Source: Novosphingobium pentaromativorans US6-1
GTDB lineage: Bacteria > Pseudomonadota > Alphaproteobacteria > Sphingomonadales > Sphingomonadaceae
NCBI RefSeq assembly: GCF_000767465.1
Contig: NZ_CP009291.1
Coordinates: forward strand, 2,001,501 to 2,065,500
Direction of reading: 5' to 3'
DNA: 64,000 nt
Numbering within the stretch: position 1 is the stretch's first letter; each line of letters begins with the position of its first letter. This document shows positions 56,281-64,000 of this stretch, one piece after another. The notes beneath the pieces were generated by a model. That model saw only the letters and a list, made by a program, of their open reading frames with translations. It was not told the origin of the DNA and searched no databases. A program made the translations under genes and the position numbers.

Positions 56281-57087
56281 TCAGTTCCGTTCGGGCAGGT
56301 TCGGGTTATCCTCGGCCACAATCGCCGGGGTGACCATCCAGCCCCCGTCGGCCATGATCGTCTGCCCGGTCACGAAGCTGGCCTGCGGTGAAAGCACCCA
56401 GGCCAGCGCCTGTGCAACTTCATCCACCGTACCGAAGCGCCCCGCCGGCAGCTTCATGTGGAACAGTGCCTCCATCTGCGGCGACGCGGTGATGCGCGCC
56501 GTGGCGATCGGGCCGGGCGCAATGCAATTTACCCGGATCCCCAGGCGGCCCCATTCGAGCGCCATCGACCTGGCCAGCGAGACCATGCCCCCTTTCGCAG
56601 CGCCATAGGCGGCATGGCGCGCGGCGCCCTGTTCGCTGGCGATGGACCCGACGAAGGCCATTGCACCGCCGACGCCGCCATCGCGCATCACGCGTGCCAT
56701 CGTGCGGCCGATCAGGAACATCGGTCGCAGGTTCAGCGCGAGCTGTGCGTCCCACATGGCGGTGTCCATGTCGATCAGGTCGCACCAGTCGGCCACGCCG
56801 ATGACACTGGCGCACAAGGTCGGCACGCCGAACGCCTTCCCGGCTTGCGCGACAGCAGCCTCGACGGCACTTTCATCGCGCACATCGACCTCGACCGCGA
56901 GAGCTTCGGCACCGGTTTCGCCGAGCGCTTCGCATAGCCGTCTCGCTGCGTCGCCATCCCGATCCGCCACCACGACCCGCGCGCCGTGTGCTGCAAGCAG
57001 GCGCGCGGTCGCCTCTCCGATACCGGCGCCGCCGCCCCAGATGACGGCGCTTTGCCCCTCGATCCCGAGTGTCGTTGCCATTGTCAT
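56281..57087 (-). CDS. SDR family oxidoreductase
   Basis: A 268-residue classical short-chain dehydrogenase. The cofactor motif is GGGAGIG, with VADRD after strand 2 for NAD. The active site has Ser in FVGSIASEQG and Tyr/Lys in YGAAKGG. The usual NNAG is replaced by CASVIG, an uncommon change. The start at 57087 overlaps the IclR stop (ATGA), so it is made together with that regulator. It is a good candidate for a target or product linked to the divergent Baeyer-Villiger gene. Confidence 0.9.
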   Translation of the reverse strand: MTMATTLGIEGQSAVIWGGGAGIGEATARLLAAHGARVVVADRDGDAARRLCEALGETGAEALAVEVDVRDESAVEAAVAQAGKAFGVPTLCASVIGVADWCDLIDMDTAMWDAQLALNLRPMFLIGRTMARVMRDGGVGGAMAFVGSIASEQGAARHAAYGAAKGGMVSLARSMALEWGRLGIRVNCIAPGPIATARITASPQMEALFHMKLPAGRFGTVDEVAQALAWVLSPQASFVTGQTIMADGGWMVTPAIVAEDNPNLPERN

Positions 57088-57989
57088 GTGTTTCCCGATG
57101 CAAAAGCCGGGGCAGCATCGGCCCAGATGGCGCTGCAAGCTTCGACGAGCGAATCGGCTTCAGCCAGCAATTGCGCCCCCCTGACAGGCTCGTGCGGATA
57201 GCTCACGCCGATGTTGTAAAGCACGCGCCGGTGGCGGTCGAAGATCGGCACCGAAAGCATCCGCACGCTGTACTCACCGTCCGGGTGGATTTCCGGCGGT
57301 TGGTATAGGCCGTTGTCCATCGCCGCGAGCAGCATGGCCAGGCTCGCCTGCGCACCGGCCCCTTCCTCCACGTCGGCAAGATGACGGGTGAAGGCGCCAT
57401 GTTCGGCCGAGCGAAGCGAAACCAGAAACCCGCGGTGGCGCAGAAGCTGCAGCGCACGCTCGTGCCCCTCGCGCGCGGATTGCGACACGACCTGGCCCTG
57501 CACCTGGTCCCGGGGCGCGCACCATGCCGCGATATCCTCCTCGTCCGACCAGGCGATGAACAATCCGCCCAAAGGTGCGCGCAGTGGAACGCGCTGCCCG
57601 ACGCGAAGGCTGGTGCTCATCCCCGCCTGCACGGCGAACCGCGCCACACCGATGATGTCGCTGCCAGCCCGGGCAGTCAGCAAAGTCTCACGCCCGCTGC
57701 GCGCCGCCCAGGCGGATGCCACCTGCCGCGCCTGTTCAAGCAGCGGATCGTGCCGTGCCGCCGCCTCTCCGATCGCCACCAGTGCCGGGGCGAGTCGGTA
57801 GGTCTTGCGTTCCGGATCGCGCAACAGATAGCCGCGCTGCATCATCACGTTCAGGATCGCATGCAGCGAGGAAGCATTCGTCCCGGTGAACCGCATGATA
57901 TCCGACAGGGTGAATTTTTCCGCAGGCTGAGCCGCCATCAGGTCGATGATCTCAAGCGCTCTCAATGCGGATAGGGCGGGCCTGCTCAT
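57084..57989 (-). CDS. IclR-family transcriptional regulator
   Basis: A 301-residue regulator. An N-terminal winged helix (about 5-65) with FTLSDIMRFTGTNASSLHAIL precedes a GAF-like effector domain (about 80-255). IclR regulators act as dimers or tetramers and respond to small acids or aromatic compounds. A 26-bp perfect inverted repeat lies 11 bp upstream of its start, so autoregulation together with control of the divergent Baeyer-Villiger gene is likely. ATG at 57989 is used; an in-frame TTG at 57995 is possible. It forms an operon with the SDR gene. Confidence 0.92.
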   Translation of the reverse strand: MSRPALSALRALEIIDLMAAQPAEKFTLSDIMRFTGTNASSLHAILNVMMQRGYLLRDPERKTYRLAPALVAIGEAAARHDPLLEQARQVASAWAARSGRETLLTARAGSDIIGVARFAVQAGMSTSLRVGQRVPLRAPLGGLFIAWSDEEDIAAWCAPRDQVQGQVVSQSAREGHERALQLLRHRGFLVSLRSAEHGAFTRHLADVEEGAGAQASLAMLLAAMDNGLYQPPEIHPDGEYSVRMLSVPIFDRHRRVLYNIGVSYPHEPVRGAQLLAEADSLVEACSAIWADAAPAFASGNT

Positions 57990-57999
57990 GCCCAAAAGA

Positions 58000-58071
58000 A
58001 TGGATTCGGCCCATCAATTTTGCAACATCGAAATGATTTTCAGCATTGCAAAATTGATGGGCCGAATCCAT
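58000..58071. promoter_or_regulatory. 26-bp perfect inverted repeat, probable IclR operator
   Basis: The left arm (58000-58025) and right arm (58046-58071) are perfect reverse complements over 26 bp. They flank a 20-bp spacer. The arms begin ATGGATTCGG and CC-ATGGATTCGG respectively in opposite orientation, and end TTGCAA/TTGCAA at the centre. The repeat lies between the divergent IclR (57989) and Baeyer-Villiger (58107) starts. It could bind IclR tetramers or fold as a transcript hairpin. Confidence 0.8.
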
Positions 58072-58073
58072 GA

Positions 58074-58087
58074 TAGAGGTACAGGAT
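58074..58087. promoter_or_regulatory. putative regulon box M (TAGAGGTACAGGAT)
   Basis: Nine of 14 positions match. It resembles box G. It lies 20 bp upstream of the Baeyer-Villiger start, just outside the 26-bp inverted repeat, so two regulators may act here. Confidence 0.5.
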
Positions 58088-58106
58088 TTCAGAGAGAGGC
58101 GACCTC

Positions 58107-60020
58107 GTGAAGGACCGGGACTTCATCATGCGCGGGCTGGAGGCGGCCGACCTCGACGCCGTGAAGATCACGCTGTTCCATCACACGGGCGAGCGAACTC
58201 TGGCCGAACTCCCGGTTGCGGCAAGAATGAACGGCGACCAGAAGGTCGCGCTGATGACGAGGGCCGCCGACTGGCTGCTGGAGAACGCCTCTGCCCAACG
58301 CGCGCGCGCACCTTCTCCCGCCGAGATGCGCGCGATGATGGAAATGGCAACGGGTTCGCCCATCGGCGACAAGGAATTCGAGGCAAGGCACGAGATCGCC
58401 GGCCTCGGCGACTTTCCCTACATGGCGAAGTGGGACGGCGATCCGCCCAGCATACCCCCCGGTTTCAAGGTGGCCATCGTCGGCAGCGGCTTTGCCGGCG
58501 TGAGCATGGGCGTGCAGTTGGACCTGCTCGGCATCGACTACGTGGTGCTGGAACGGCGCTGCGAAGCGGGCGGCGTGTGGAGCATCAACACCTACCCCGA
58601 TGTGCGGGTCGATACGATGTCGGTCACGTATGAATTCGCCTTCGATCGGGAGTTTCACTGGAACGAATATTTCGCCCGCGGCGCAACCGTGCGCGAGCAT
58701 GTCGAAAGGGTAAGCCGCAAGTTCGGCGTGCATGGCAGGACGCTGTTCGAGCATGACGTGAAGGAAGCCCGCTGGAATCCCGACACCAGCGAATGGACCC
58801 TCACCGTCGCCACGCCCGGCGGCGAAAGGACCATGACAGTCAACGCTATCGTATCGTGCAGCGGCTTGTTCGCCACGCCCCGGATCGTCGATTTCGAAGG
58901 CAAGGAAGACTTCGCCGGCGATATCGTCCACACCGCCGAATGGCCCAAGGATCTCGACTACAAGGACCGCCGGGTCGCGACCATCGGCAATGGGTCCACC
59001 GGCGTCCAGATCCTGGGCGAGCTGGCAAACGCAGCCCGGCATGTCGACGTGTTCCAGCGCACGCCGCAATGGATCACCCCGCGTGCCGGCTATGGCAAGC
59101 CGATCGAGGACGAGCATCTCTGGCTGATCCGCAATTTCCCCGGCTATCGCAACTGGTGGCGCTTTACGGCAACCGCGCCGCTGTTCGACACGCACAAGCT
59201 GATGCTGCCCGATCCCGAATGGCAGGCCAGGGGCGGCATCGTGAACGAAGGCAACGATGCGATGCGCGCGATGCTGCAGGCCTATATCGCCGAGCAGGTG
59301 AACGGCGACCGGCACCTGATCGCGCAGTTGACTCCCGACTATGCGCCGCTGTCGCGCCGGCCGGTCGTCGACAACGGCTGGTACAAGGCGCTGACGCGCG
59401 ACAATGTCGATCTGGTCACGACGCCCATCCGGCGCCTTGTGCCCGGCGGCATCGAGACCGTCGATGGCAGGGTGCGCGAATGCGACCTGATCGTCACTTG
59501 CACCGGCTATGCCGTATCCAGGTATCTCTGGCCTACGCGCTACAAGGGGGATCGCGGCCAGGATCTGCACGATGAATGGGACTCCGGCGACGGGCCGCGT
59601 GCCTACCTTGGGCTGATGCATCCGGGCTTTCCCAATCTTTTCACCGTCTACGGCCCCAATTCGCAACCGATCTCGGGCGGGCCGCAGCAACCGGTTTGGT
59701 TCGCGACATGGGGATCCTTCGCCGCCAGGATGCTCATGCGCATGCTGCGCGAAGGCAAGCCGCAGGTGGAAGTGACCCGCCAGGCCCATGACGACTATAA
59801 TCGCAGACTGGACGCGCAGGCCGCCACCTTGCTGCAGACGAGCGAGCTGGGCGGCGCGGACAGGAACTATTACCTCAATGCCGATCAGGGTGGGCGGCTT
59901 CAGGTCAACGCGCCCTGGTACGCACCGGACTATCATCGCATGTTGACCCGGATCGATTGGGATGCGGTAAGATTTGCCGGCGAGCCGACAGAAGCACAGG
60001 CCATGACGGGAGCGGCATGA
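58107..60020 (+). CDS. Baeyer-Villiger monooxygenase (long N-terminal extension)
   Basis: A 637-residue flavin monooxygenase inserting oxygen next to a ketone. The FAD motif GSGFAG is at 126-131, the fingerprint FAGDIVHTAEWP at 269-280, and the NADPH motif GNGSTG at 294-299. The first 115 residues are an extra helical region, seen in long BVMOs such as the 4-hydroxyacetophenone type. GTG at 58107 follows GAGAGAGG. The next gene overlaps its stop by 4 bp (ATGA). In steroid context it could act on a 17-keto or side-chain ketone; the substrate is unknown. Confidence 0.93.
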   Translation: MKDRDFIMRGLEAADLDAVKITLFHHTGERTLAELPVAARMNGDQKVALMTRAADWLLENASAQRARAPSPAEMRAMMEMATGSPIGDKEFEARHEIAGLGDFPYMAKWDGDPPSIPPGFKVAIVGSGFAGVSMGVQLDLLGIDYVVLERRCEAGGVWSINTYPDVRVDTMSVTYEFAFDREFHWNEYFARGATVREHVERVSRKFGVHGRTLFEHDVKEARWNPDTSEWTLTVATPGGERTMTVNAIVSCSGLFATPRIVDFEGKEDFAGDIVHTAEWPKDLDYKDRRVATIGNGSTGVQILGELANAARHVDVFQRTPQWITPRAGYGKPIEDEHLWLIRNFPGYRNWWRFTATAPLFDTHKLMLPDPEWQARGGIVNEGNDAMRAMLQAYIAEQVNGDRHLIAQLTPDYAPLSRRPVVDNGWYKALTRDNVDLVTTPIRRLVPGGIETVDGRVRECDLIVTCTGYAVSRYLWPTRYKGDRGQDLHDEWDSGDGPRAYLGLMHPGFPNLFTVYGPNSQPISGGPQQPVWFATWGSFAARMLMRMLREGKPQVEVTRQAHDDYNRRLDAQAATLLQTSELGGADRNYYLNADQGGRLQVNAPWYAPDYHRMLTRIDWDAVRFAGEPTEAQAMTGAA

Positions 60021-60808
60021 TGGACCAACTGGAACTTGAAGGCGGCTGCGCGGTCGTCACCGGCGCGGGTTCGGGCATCGGGCGCGCCCTGGCGCTGGAA
60101 GCGGCGCGCCGCGGCCTGAATGTCGCCTTGTCCGATATCGCCCCCGAAGCGCTGGCCGAAACCCTTGCCATGGTCGAGGCTGCAGGCGGTAGCGGCATGG
60201 CCCGGACGCTGGACGTGCGCGATGCGCAAGGCCTGGAACTGTTCGCGCGGGACGTCGAGAACGCCTTCGGCTCACCTGCCCTTGTCTTCGCCAATGCGGG
60301 CGTGCTCAAGTACGGCAGCACGATCCGCCCCGACCTCTCCGTCTGGCGGCGCACGGTAGAGGTCAATGTGCTGGGTCCGGTCAACACGGTCCATGCTTTC
60401 CTGGGCAGGATGGTCGATGCGGCAAGGCCTGCCCAGTTCGTGATTACCGGATCGATGGGAAGCCTCGTTTCGGTGCCCGAACTGGCATCCTACACCGCAT
60501 CGAAACATGCGATGTGGGCGCTTGCCGACAGCCTGGCGATCGAACTGGCCGATCAGGACGCCGTCGGGGTCTCGCTGCTATGCCCGCCGCGTGTCGATAC
60601 GCCGATCCTGAATGAAAGCGAGGCGCGCATACGCTCGGCGCAAGGCGAGGAGGCGGCAAGGAGCTTGCGCCGTTCGGCCATGACGCCTGCAGAAGTCGCC
60701 AGCTGTGCATTCGACGGAGCCATCGCGCGGCGGCTTTACATCACCCAGCAGATCGAAGGCATTGCCCCCCTGCTTCGCCAGCGGATCGCAAAGCTGATTG
60801 ACCTGTGA
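60017..60808 (+). CDS. SDR family oxidoreductase
   Basis: A 263-residue short-chain dehydrogenase. The cofactor motif is TGAGSGIG and the active site has Ser in ITGSMGS and Tyr/Lys in YTASKHA. The ATG at 60017 overlaps the BVMO stop by 4 bp, so the two are coupled. A likely role is making the ketone for the monooxygenase from the alcohol, a common arrangement. An MFS gene follows after about 40 bp. Confidence 0.92.
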   Translation: MMDQLELEGGCAVVTGAGSGIGRALALEAARRGLNVALSDIAPEALAETLAMVEAAGGSGMARTLDVRDAQGLELFARDVENAFGSPALVFANAGVLKYGSTIRPDLSVWRRTVEVNVLGPVNTVHAFLGRMVDAARPAQFVITGSMGSLVSVPELASYTASKHAMWALADSLAIELADQDAVGVSLLCPPRVDTPILNESEARIRSAQGEEAARSLRRSAMTPAEVASCAFDGAIARRLYITQQIEGIAPLLRQRIAKLIDL

Positions 60809-60848
60809 CCGCCTGCGAACAGGCTCGCCAACCGACCTTCGCTGCTGC

Positions 60849-62504
60849 ATGATTGACCGGATGTCCGAAAAGAACCCGAAAAACGCCGAGACTTCGCCAT
60901 TCAAGGTGCCCTTCTTCCGGACGCTTTGGGTGACCATGCTGATTTCAGCCTTCGGGACCAACATCCAGGGGGTTGGCGCGGCATGGCTGATGACCGAGCT
61001 TTCCGGTTCGGCGTCGATGGTCGCGCTCGTGCAGACTTCGATGGTGCTGCCTCTCATGCTGTTTTCTCTGCTGGCGGGCGCGCTGGCCGACGGTTTCGAG
61101 CGGCGCACGGTGATGATCGCCGCCCAGCTTTCGATGCTGGTCGCTTCGCTCGGGCTGATCGCCTGCGCCGTGCTCGACTTGCTGACCCCATCGATCCTGC
61201 TCGCCTTCACCTTCATTATCGGCAGCGGCATGGCATTCAATGCGCCGGCCTCGCAGGCAGCCATCGGCGAGATAGTTCCCCGCCCTGCACTTCCCGGGGC
61301 GGTCGCCTACATGTCCATGACGTTCAACATCGGACGCTCGCTCGGCCCGGCGCTTGGCGGCATCATCGTTGGCGCATTGGGCGCGGTTGGCGCCTTTGCC
61401 TTCAACGCCTTCACCTACCTTCCGCTGACTGCCGTCCTGCTTCGCTGGAAGCCCCCAGAAACCGACACGTCCCTGCCGCGCGAACGCATCTTTCACGCCA
61501 TGGCCGCGGGCATCCACTACACCCGCATGTCACCCGACATCCTGCGAGTGATACCGCGCGCAGCCCTGTTCGGGTTCGGCGTTGCGGCCGTTTCGGGTCT
61601 CATGCCGGTCATTGCCCGTGAAGAGCTTGGCGGCGGACCGCTTACCTACGGCCTGCTGCTGGGCGCCTACGGCATCGGCTCTGTCGCCGCGGGATTCGTC
61701 GTGCGACCGCTACTCGAACGCCTGGGCAGCGAGAAGGTGGTTCTGCTCGCGTCGCTGTGCGCGATGGCCGGCACGACAACCATCGCCTTCAGCCCCTATA
61801 TCGCCTTGTCGATGCTGGCCCTCACGTTCGTGGGGATCGGCTGGGTGCTGGCGCTTTCCAGCTGCAACACCGTGGTCCAGCTGGCAGCTCCGCGCTGGGT
61901 GGTGGCGCGCACGCTGTCGATCTACCAGATGGGGGCGTTCGGCGCGATGGCGATCGGTGCAGCCACGTTCGGCACGCTGGCCGATCACATCGGCGTTCCC
62001 TACGCCCTGCTGGCAGCTGCGGGGGTTCACCTTGCCTCTATCCTGATCGGCCGCGTCCTGCCGATCGTCGATGTCGAACGCGATCTCGACCCGCACGACT
62101 GGAACGAACCAGACCTTGCCCTGCCGATCGAGGGCCGCAGCGGCCCCATCGTGATCAGCATCGCCTACGAAATCGACAGGGACGACGTTCCGCGTTTCCT
62201 CGCCCTCATGACCGAACGCCGGCGAGTTCGGCGCAGGGACGGCGCGCACGGCTGGACCTTGATGCGCGATCTCAATGCGCCGGATCGCTGGGTCGAGCGT
62301 TACGATGTTGCAACTTGGCACGACTATATCCGCCACAACAAGCGACACACCGTGGCCGATACCGAGAACTGGAGCGAGATCCTCGCCCTGCATCGTGGGG
62401 ACGGGCGGCCTCGCGTGACCCGGTTGATCGAGCGACAGACCGCCAATCTGCCCGGCGCCCGCCTGCCTTCGGCACGCGAAATGAGTGGAATCGCCCAGCC
62501 CTAG
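60849..62504 (+). CDS. MFS transporter with C-terminal dimeric alpha/beta-barrel domain (MFS_3)
   Basis: A 551-residue protein. The first about 410 residues form an MFS exporter-like membrane domain with LAGALADGFERRTVM at the loop 2-3 position, similar to EntS-type proteins. The last about 130 residues (PIVISIAYEIDRDDVPRFLALM onwards) are a soluble antibiotic-biosynthesis-monooxygenase-like barrel typical of MFS_3 proteins. An exporter role is more likely than uptake. ATG at 60849 is chosen; ATG at 60861 is equally possible because neither has a clear ribosome site. It closes the BVMO operon. Confidence 0.88.
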   Translation: MIDRMSEKNPKNAETSPFKVPFFRTLWVTMLISAFGTNIQGVGAAWLMTELSGSASMVALVQTSMVLPLMLFSLLAGALADGFERRTVMIAAQLSMLVASLGLIACAVLDLLTPSILLAFTFIIGSGMAFNAPASQAAIGEIVPRPALPGAVAYMSMTFNIGRSLGPALGGIIVGALGAVGAFAFNAFTYLPLTAVLLRWKPPETDTSLPRERIFHAMAAGIHYTRMSPDILRVIPRAALFGFGVAAVSGLMPVIAREELGGGPLTYGLLLGAYGIGSVAAGFVVRPLLERLGSEKVVLLASLCAMAGTTTIAFSPYIALSMLALTFVGIGWVLALSSCNTVVQLAAPRWVVARTLSIYQMGAFGAMAIGAATFGTLADHIGVPYALLAAAGVHLASILIGRVLPIVDVERDLDPHDWNEPDLALPIEGRSGPIVISIAYEIDRDDVPRFLALMTERRRVRRRDGAHGWTLMRDLNAPDRWVERYDVATWHDYIRHNKRHTVADTENWSEILALHRGDGRPRVTRLIERQTANLPGARLPSAREMSGIAQP

Positions 62505-62670
62505 TCCTCGTCGGCCCCGATCTGCGTCCTGGGGCCCTTCGGCCTTGGACCCTGTCGGCCCTCATCGACGTCCGGACTCGGCGGCGCAAAGGCAAATGAA
62601 CCGCGCCGTCGCGGGAGGCGGCCCTACAATGATATCAAATTCGGGCTTGCCTGATATGCCTGGCGCCGGG

Positions 62671-62684
62671 TAAAGGTATCTCAA
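62671..62684. promoter_or_regulatory. putative regulon box N (TAAAGGTATCTCAA)
   Basis: Twelve of 14 positions match. It lies 25 bp upstream of the second Baeyer-Villiger start at 62710, in a 205-bp gap after the MFS gene. Confidence 0.7.
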
Positions 62685-62709
62685 TTGGATCTTACGGAGA
62701 GCGAGTATA

Positions 62710-64000
62710 GTGACGGCCACCGACAGCACAAAGCTTCAACGCCTCGAGGAACTCAAGAAGCGCTATGCTGCGGAACGCGACAAGCGTCTGCGCGATGACG
62801 GCAACGACCAGTATCGCGGGTTTGAGGAAATCCAGCGCCAGTTCGACAAGGACCCCTTCGCGGACCCGGCTTTCACCCGCGATGCGGTGGAGGAAGAGTG
62901 CGAGGTCGCCATTGTCGGCGCCGGTCTTTCCGGACTGATGACGGCCGCGCGGCTGACCGAGCAGGGCATCACTTCGATGCGCATCATCGACAAGGCAGGA
63001 GACTTCGGCGGAACCTGGTACTGGAACCGCTATCCCGGCGCGGCCTGCGACATCGAATCGTACATCTACATGCCGTTCCTTGAAGAGACCGGTTACATCC
63101 CGACCGAGAAGTACGCCAAGGCACCCGAGATTTTCGAGCACTGCCAGCGGATCGCCAGGCATTACGACCTTTACCCCCACGCCCTGTTCCAGACCCTGGT
63201 CAACGAACTGCGCTGGGACGATCGAGAAAACCGCTGGCTGGTCACCACCAATCGTGGCGACCGGATCAAGGCCCGCTTCATCGCGATCGCGGGCGGGATC
63301 ATGCACAAGGCCAAGCTGCCCGGCATCCCCGGCGTAGAGAAGTTCAAGGGTCACTCTTTCCACACCACGCGCTGGGACTATGGCTATACCGGCGGCGGTC
63401 CGCGCCAGCTGATGGACAAGCTGGCCGACAAGAAGGTCGCCATCATCGGCACCGGCGCCACCGCGATCCAGGCGGTCCCCCGCCTCGCCGAATGCGCCGG
63501 GGAACTCTTCGTCGTGCAGCGCACGCCCTCGGCCGTCGGCCCGCGCGGCAACAAGGCCACCGATCCCGACTGGGCGCAATCGCTCGAGCCGGGCTGGCAG
63601 GCGAAACGCATGGAGAACTTCACCAAGATCGTCTCGAGCGAGGAGGTCTCCTGCGACATGGTGCAGGACGGCTGGACCGAGATCTTCCGGAACATCCCGC
63701 AGGCCTATTCGGTATCCACCGAAGAACAGCAGCTGGCCGACATGGAACAGATGGACAAGATCCGTGCCCGCGTCGACGAGCTTATCGCAGATCCGCAGAC
63801 GGCCGAGGGGCTCAAGCCCTGGTACAACATGATGTGCAAGCGGCCGTGCTTCCACGACGAATACCTCCAGGCCTTCAATCGCGACAACGTCACCCTGGTC
63901 GATACCAAGGGCGCCGGCGTCGACGAGATCGACGAAACCGGGCTGATCGTCGATGGCAAGCACTACGATGTCGACTGCATCATCTATTCGACCGGTTTCG
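62710..64000 (+). CDS. Baeyer-Villiger monooxygenase, 3' end beyond window
   Basis: At least 430 codons, open to the window edge. The FAD motif GAGLSG is at residues 70-75, [15 protein letters not shown] at 100-114, the BVMO fingerprint [12 protein letters not shown] at 212-223 and the NADPH motif GTGATA at about 247-252. The layout follows cyclohexanone/steroid-type monooxygenases rather than the longer enzyme at 58107, from which it clearly differs. GTG at 62710 is the start; GGAG lies about 11 bases upstream. It is preceded by its own regulon box, so it is probably transcribed separately. Confidence 0.92.
   Translation, partial: MTATDSTKLQRLEELKKRYAAERDKRLRDDGNDQYRGFEEIQRQFDKDPFADPAFTRDAVEEECEVAIVGAGLSGLMTAARLTEQGITSMRIIDKAGDFGGTWYWNRYPGAACDIESYIYMPFLEETGYIPTEKYAKAPEIFEHCQRIARHYDLYPHALFQTLVNELRWDDRENRWLVTTNRGDRIKARFIAIAGGIMHKAKLPGIPGVEKFKGHSFHTTRWDYGYTGGGPRQLMDKLADKKVAIIGTGATAIQAVPRLAECAGELFVVQRTPSAVGPRGNKATDPDWAQSLEPGWQAKRMENFTKIVSSEEVSCDMVQDGWTEIFRNIPQAYSVSTEEQQLADMEQMDKIRARVDELIADPQTAEGLKPWYNMMCKRPCFHDEYLQAFNRDNVTLVDTKGAGVDEIDETGLIVDGKHYDVDCIIYSTGF

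Overview
The window is high-GC DNA with dense, often 4-bp-overlapping genes. Gene content and codon use look like an alphaproteobacterium of the Sphingomonadales (Novosphingobium/Sphingobium type). This is an inference; no rRNA or other taxonomic marker is present.

Region 1 (1-3975) looks like ordinary chromosome: a leftward operon (two pirins, an OsmC protein and the first 30 codons of an alpha/beta hydrolase), a rightward class II fumarase (fumC), and tRNA-Gly(CCC) with its CCA encoded.

Region 2 (4117-64000) is a continuous catabolic region of about 60 kb that begins right after the tRNA. It encodes four acyl-CoA ligases, two CaiB/BaiF CoA-transferases, three acyl-CoA dehydrogenase alpha/beta pairs plus one fused dehydrogenase, three enoyl-CoA hydratase/isomerase proteins and two double-hotdog hydratases. 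It also has a normal thiolase, a thiolase-fold protein without the nucleophilic cysteine next to a DUF35 zinc-ribbon partner (an Ltp2/ChsH2-like retro-aldolase arrangement), five SDRs, an aldehyde dehydrogenase, an old-yellow-enzyme Fe-S reductase, a KshA-like Rieske oxygenase and two Baeyer-Villiger monooxygenases (the second cut by the window end). Further members are an AtuA/DUF1446 protein coupled to a COQ4-like protein, two amidohydrolases, two SnoaL-like proteins, three MFS transporters and AraC, GntR/FCD and IclR regulators. The mix (FadD3-like ligase, fused FadE34-like and heterodimeric dehydrogenases, Ltp2/DUF35 pair, KshA-like oxygenase, Baeyer-Villiger enzymes) resembles bacterial steroid or bile-acid degradation. 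A cyclic terpenoid or other polycyclic carboxylic acid is also possible. The substrate cannot be fixed from sequence.

The most unusual signal is regulatory. A 14-bp near-palindrome, consensus TTGAGRTAYCTCAA, occurs about 16 times in gene-free or gene-edge DNA upstream of nearly every operon of region 2, and I found none in region 1. Two copies (33955-33968 and 50336-50349) are exact reverse complements of each other. Tandem copies lie in the 600-bp gap ahead of the GntR/FCD gene. I infer a single regulon, with that GntR protein as the best candidate regulator. A separate 26-bp perfect inverted repeat lies between the IclR gene and the first Baeyer-Villiger gene and is the likely IclR operator.
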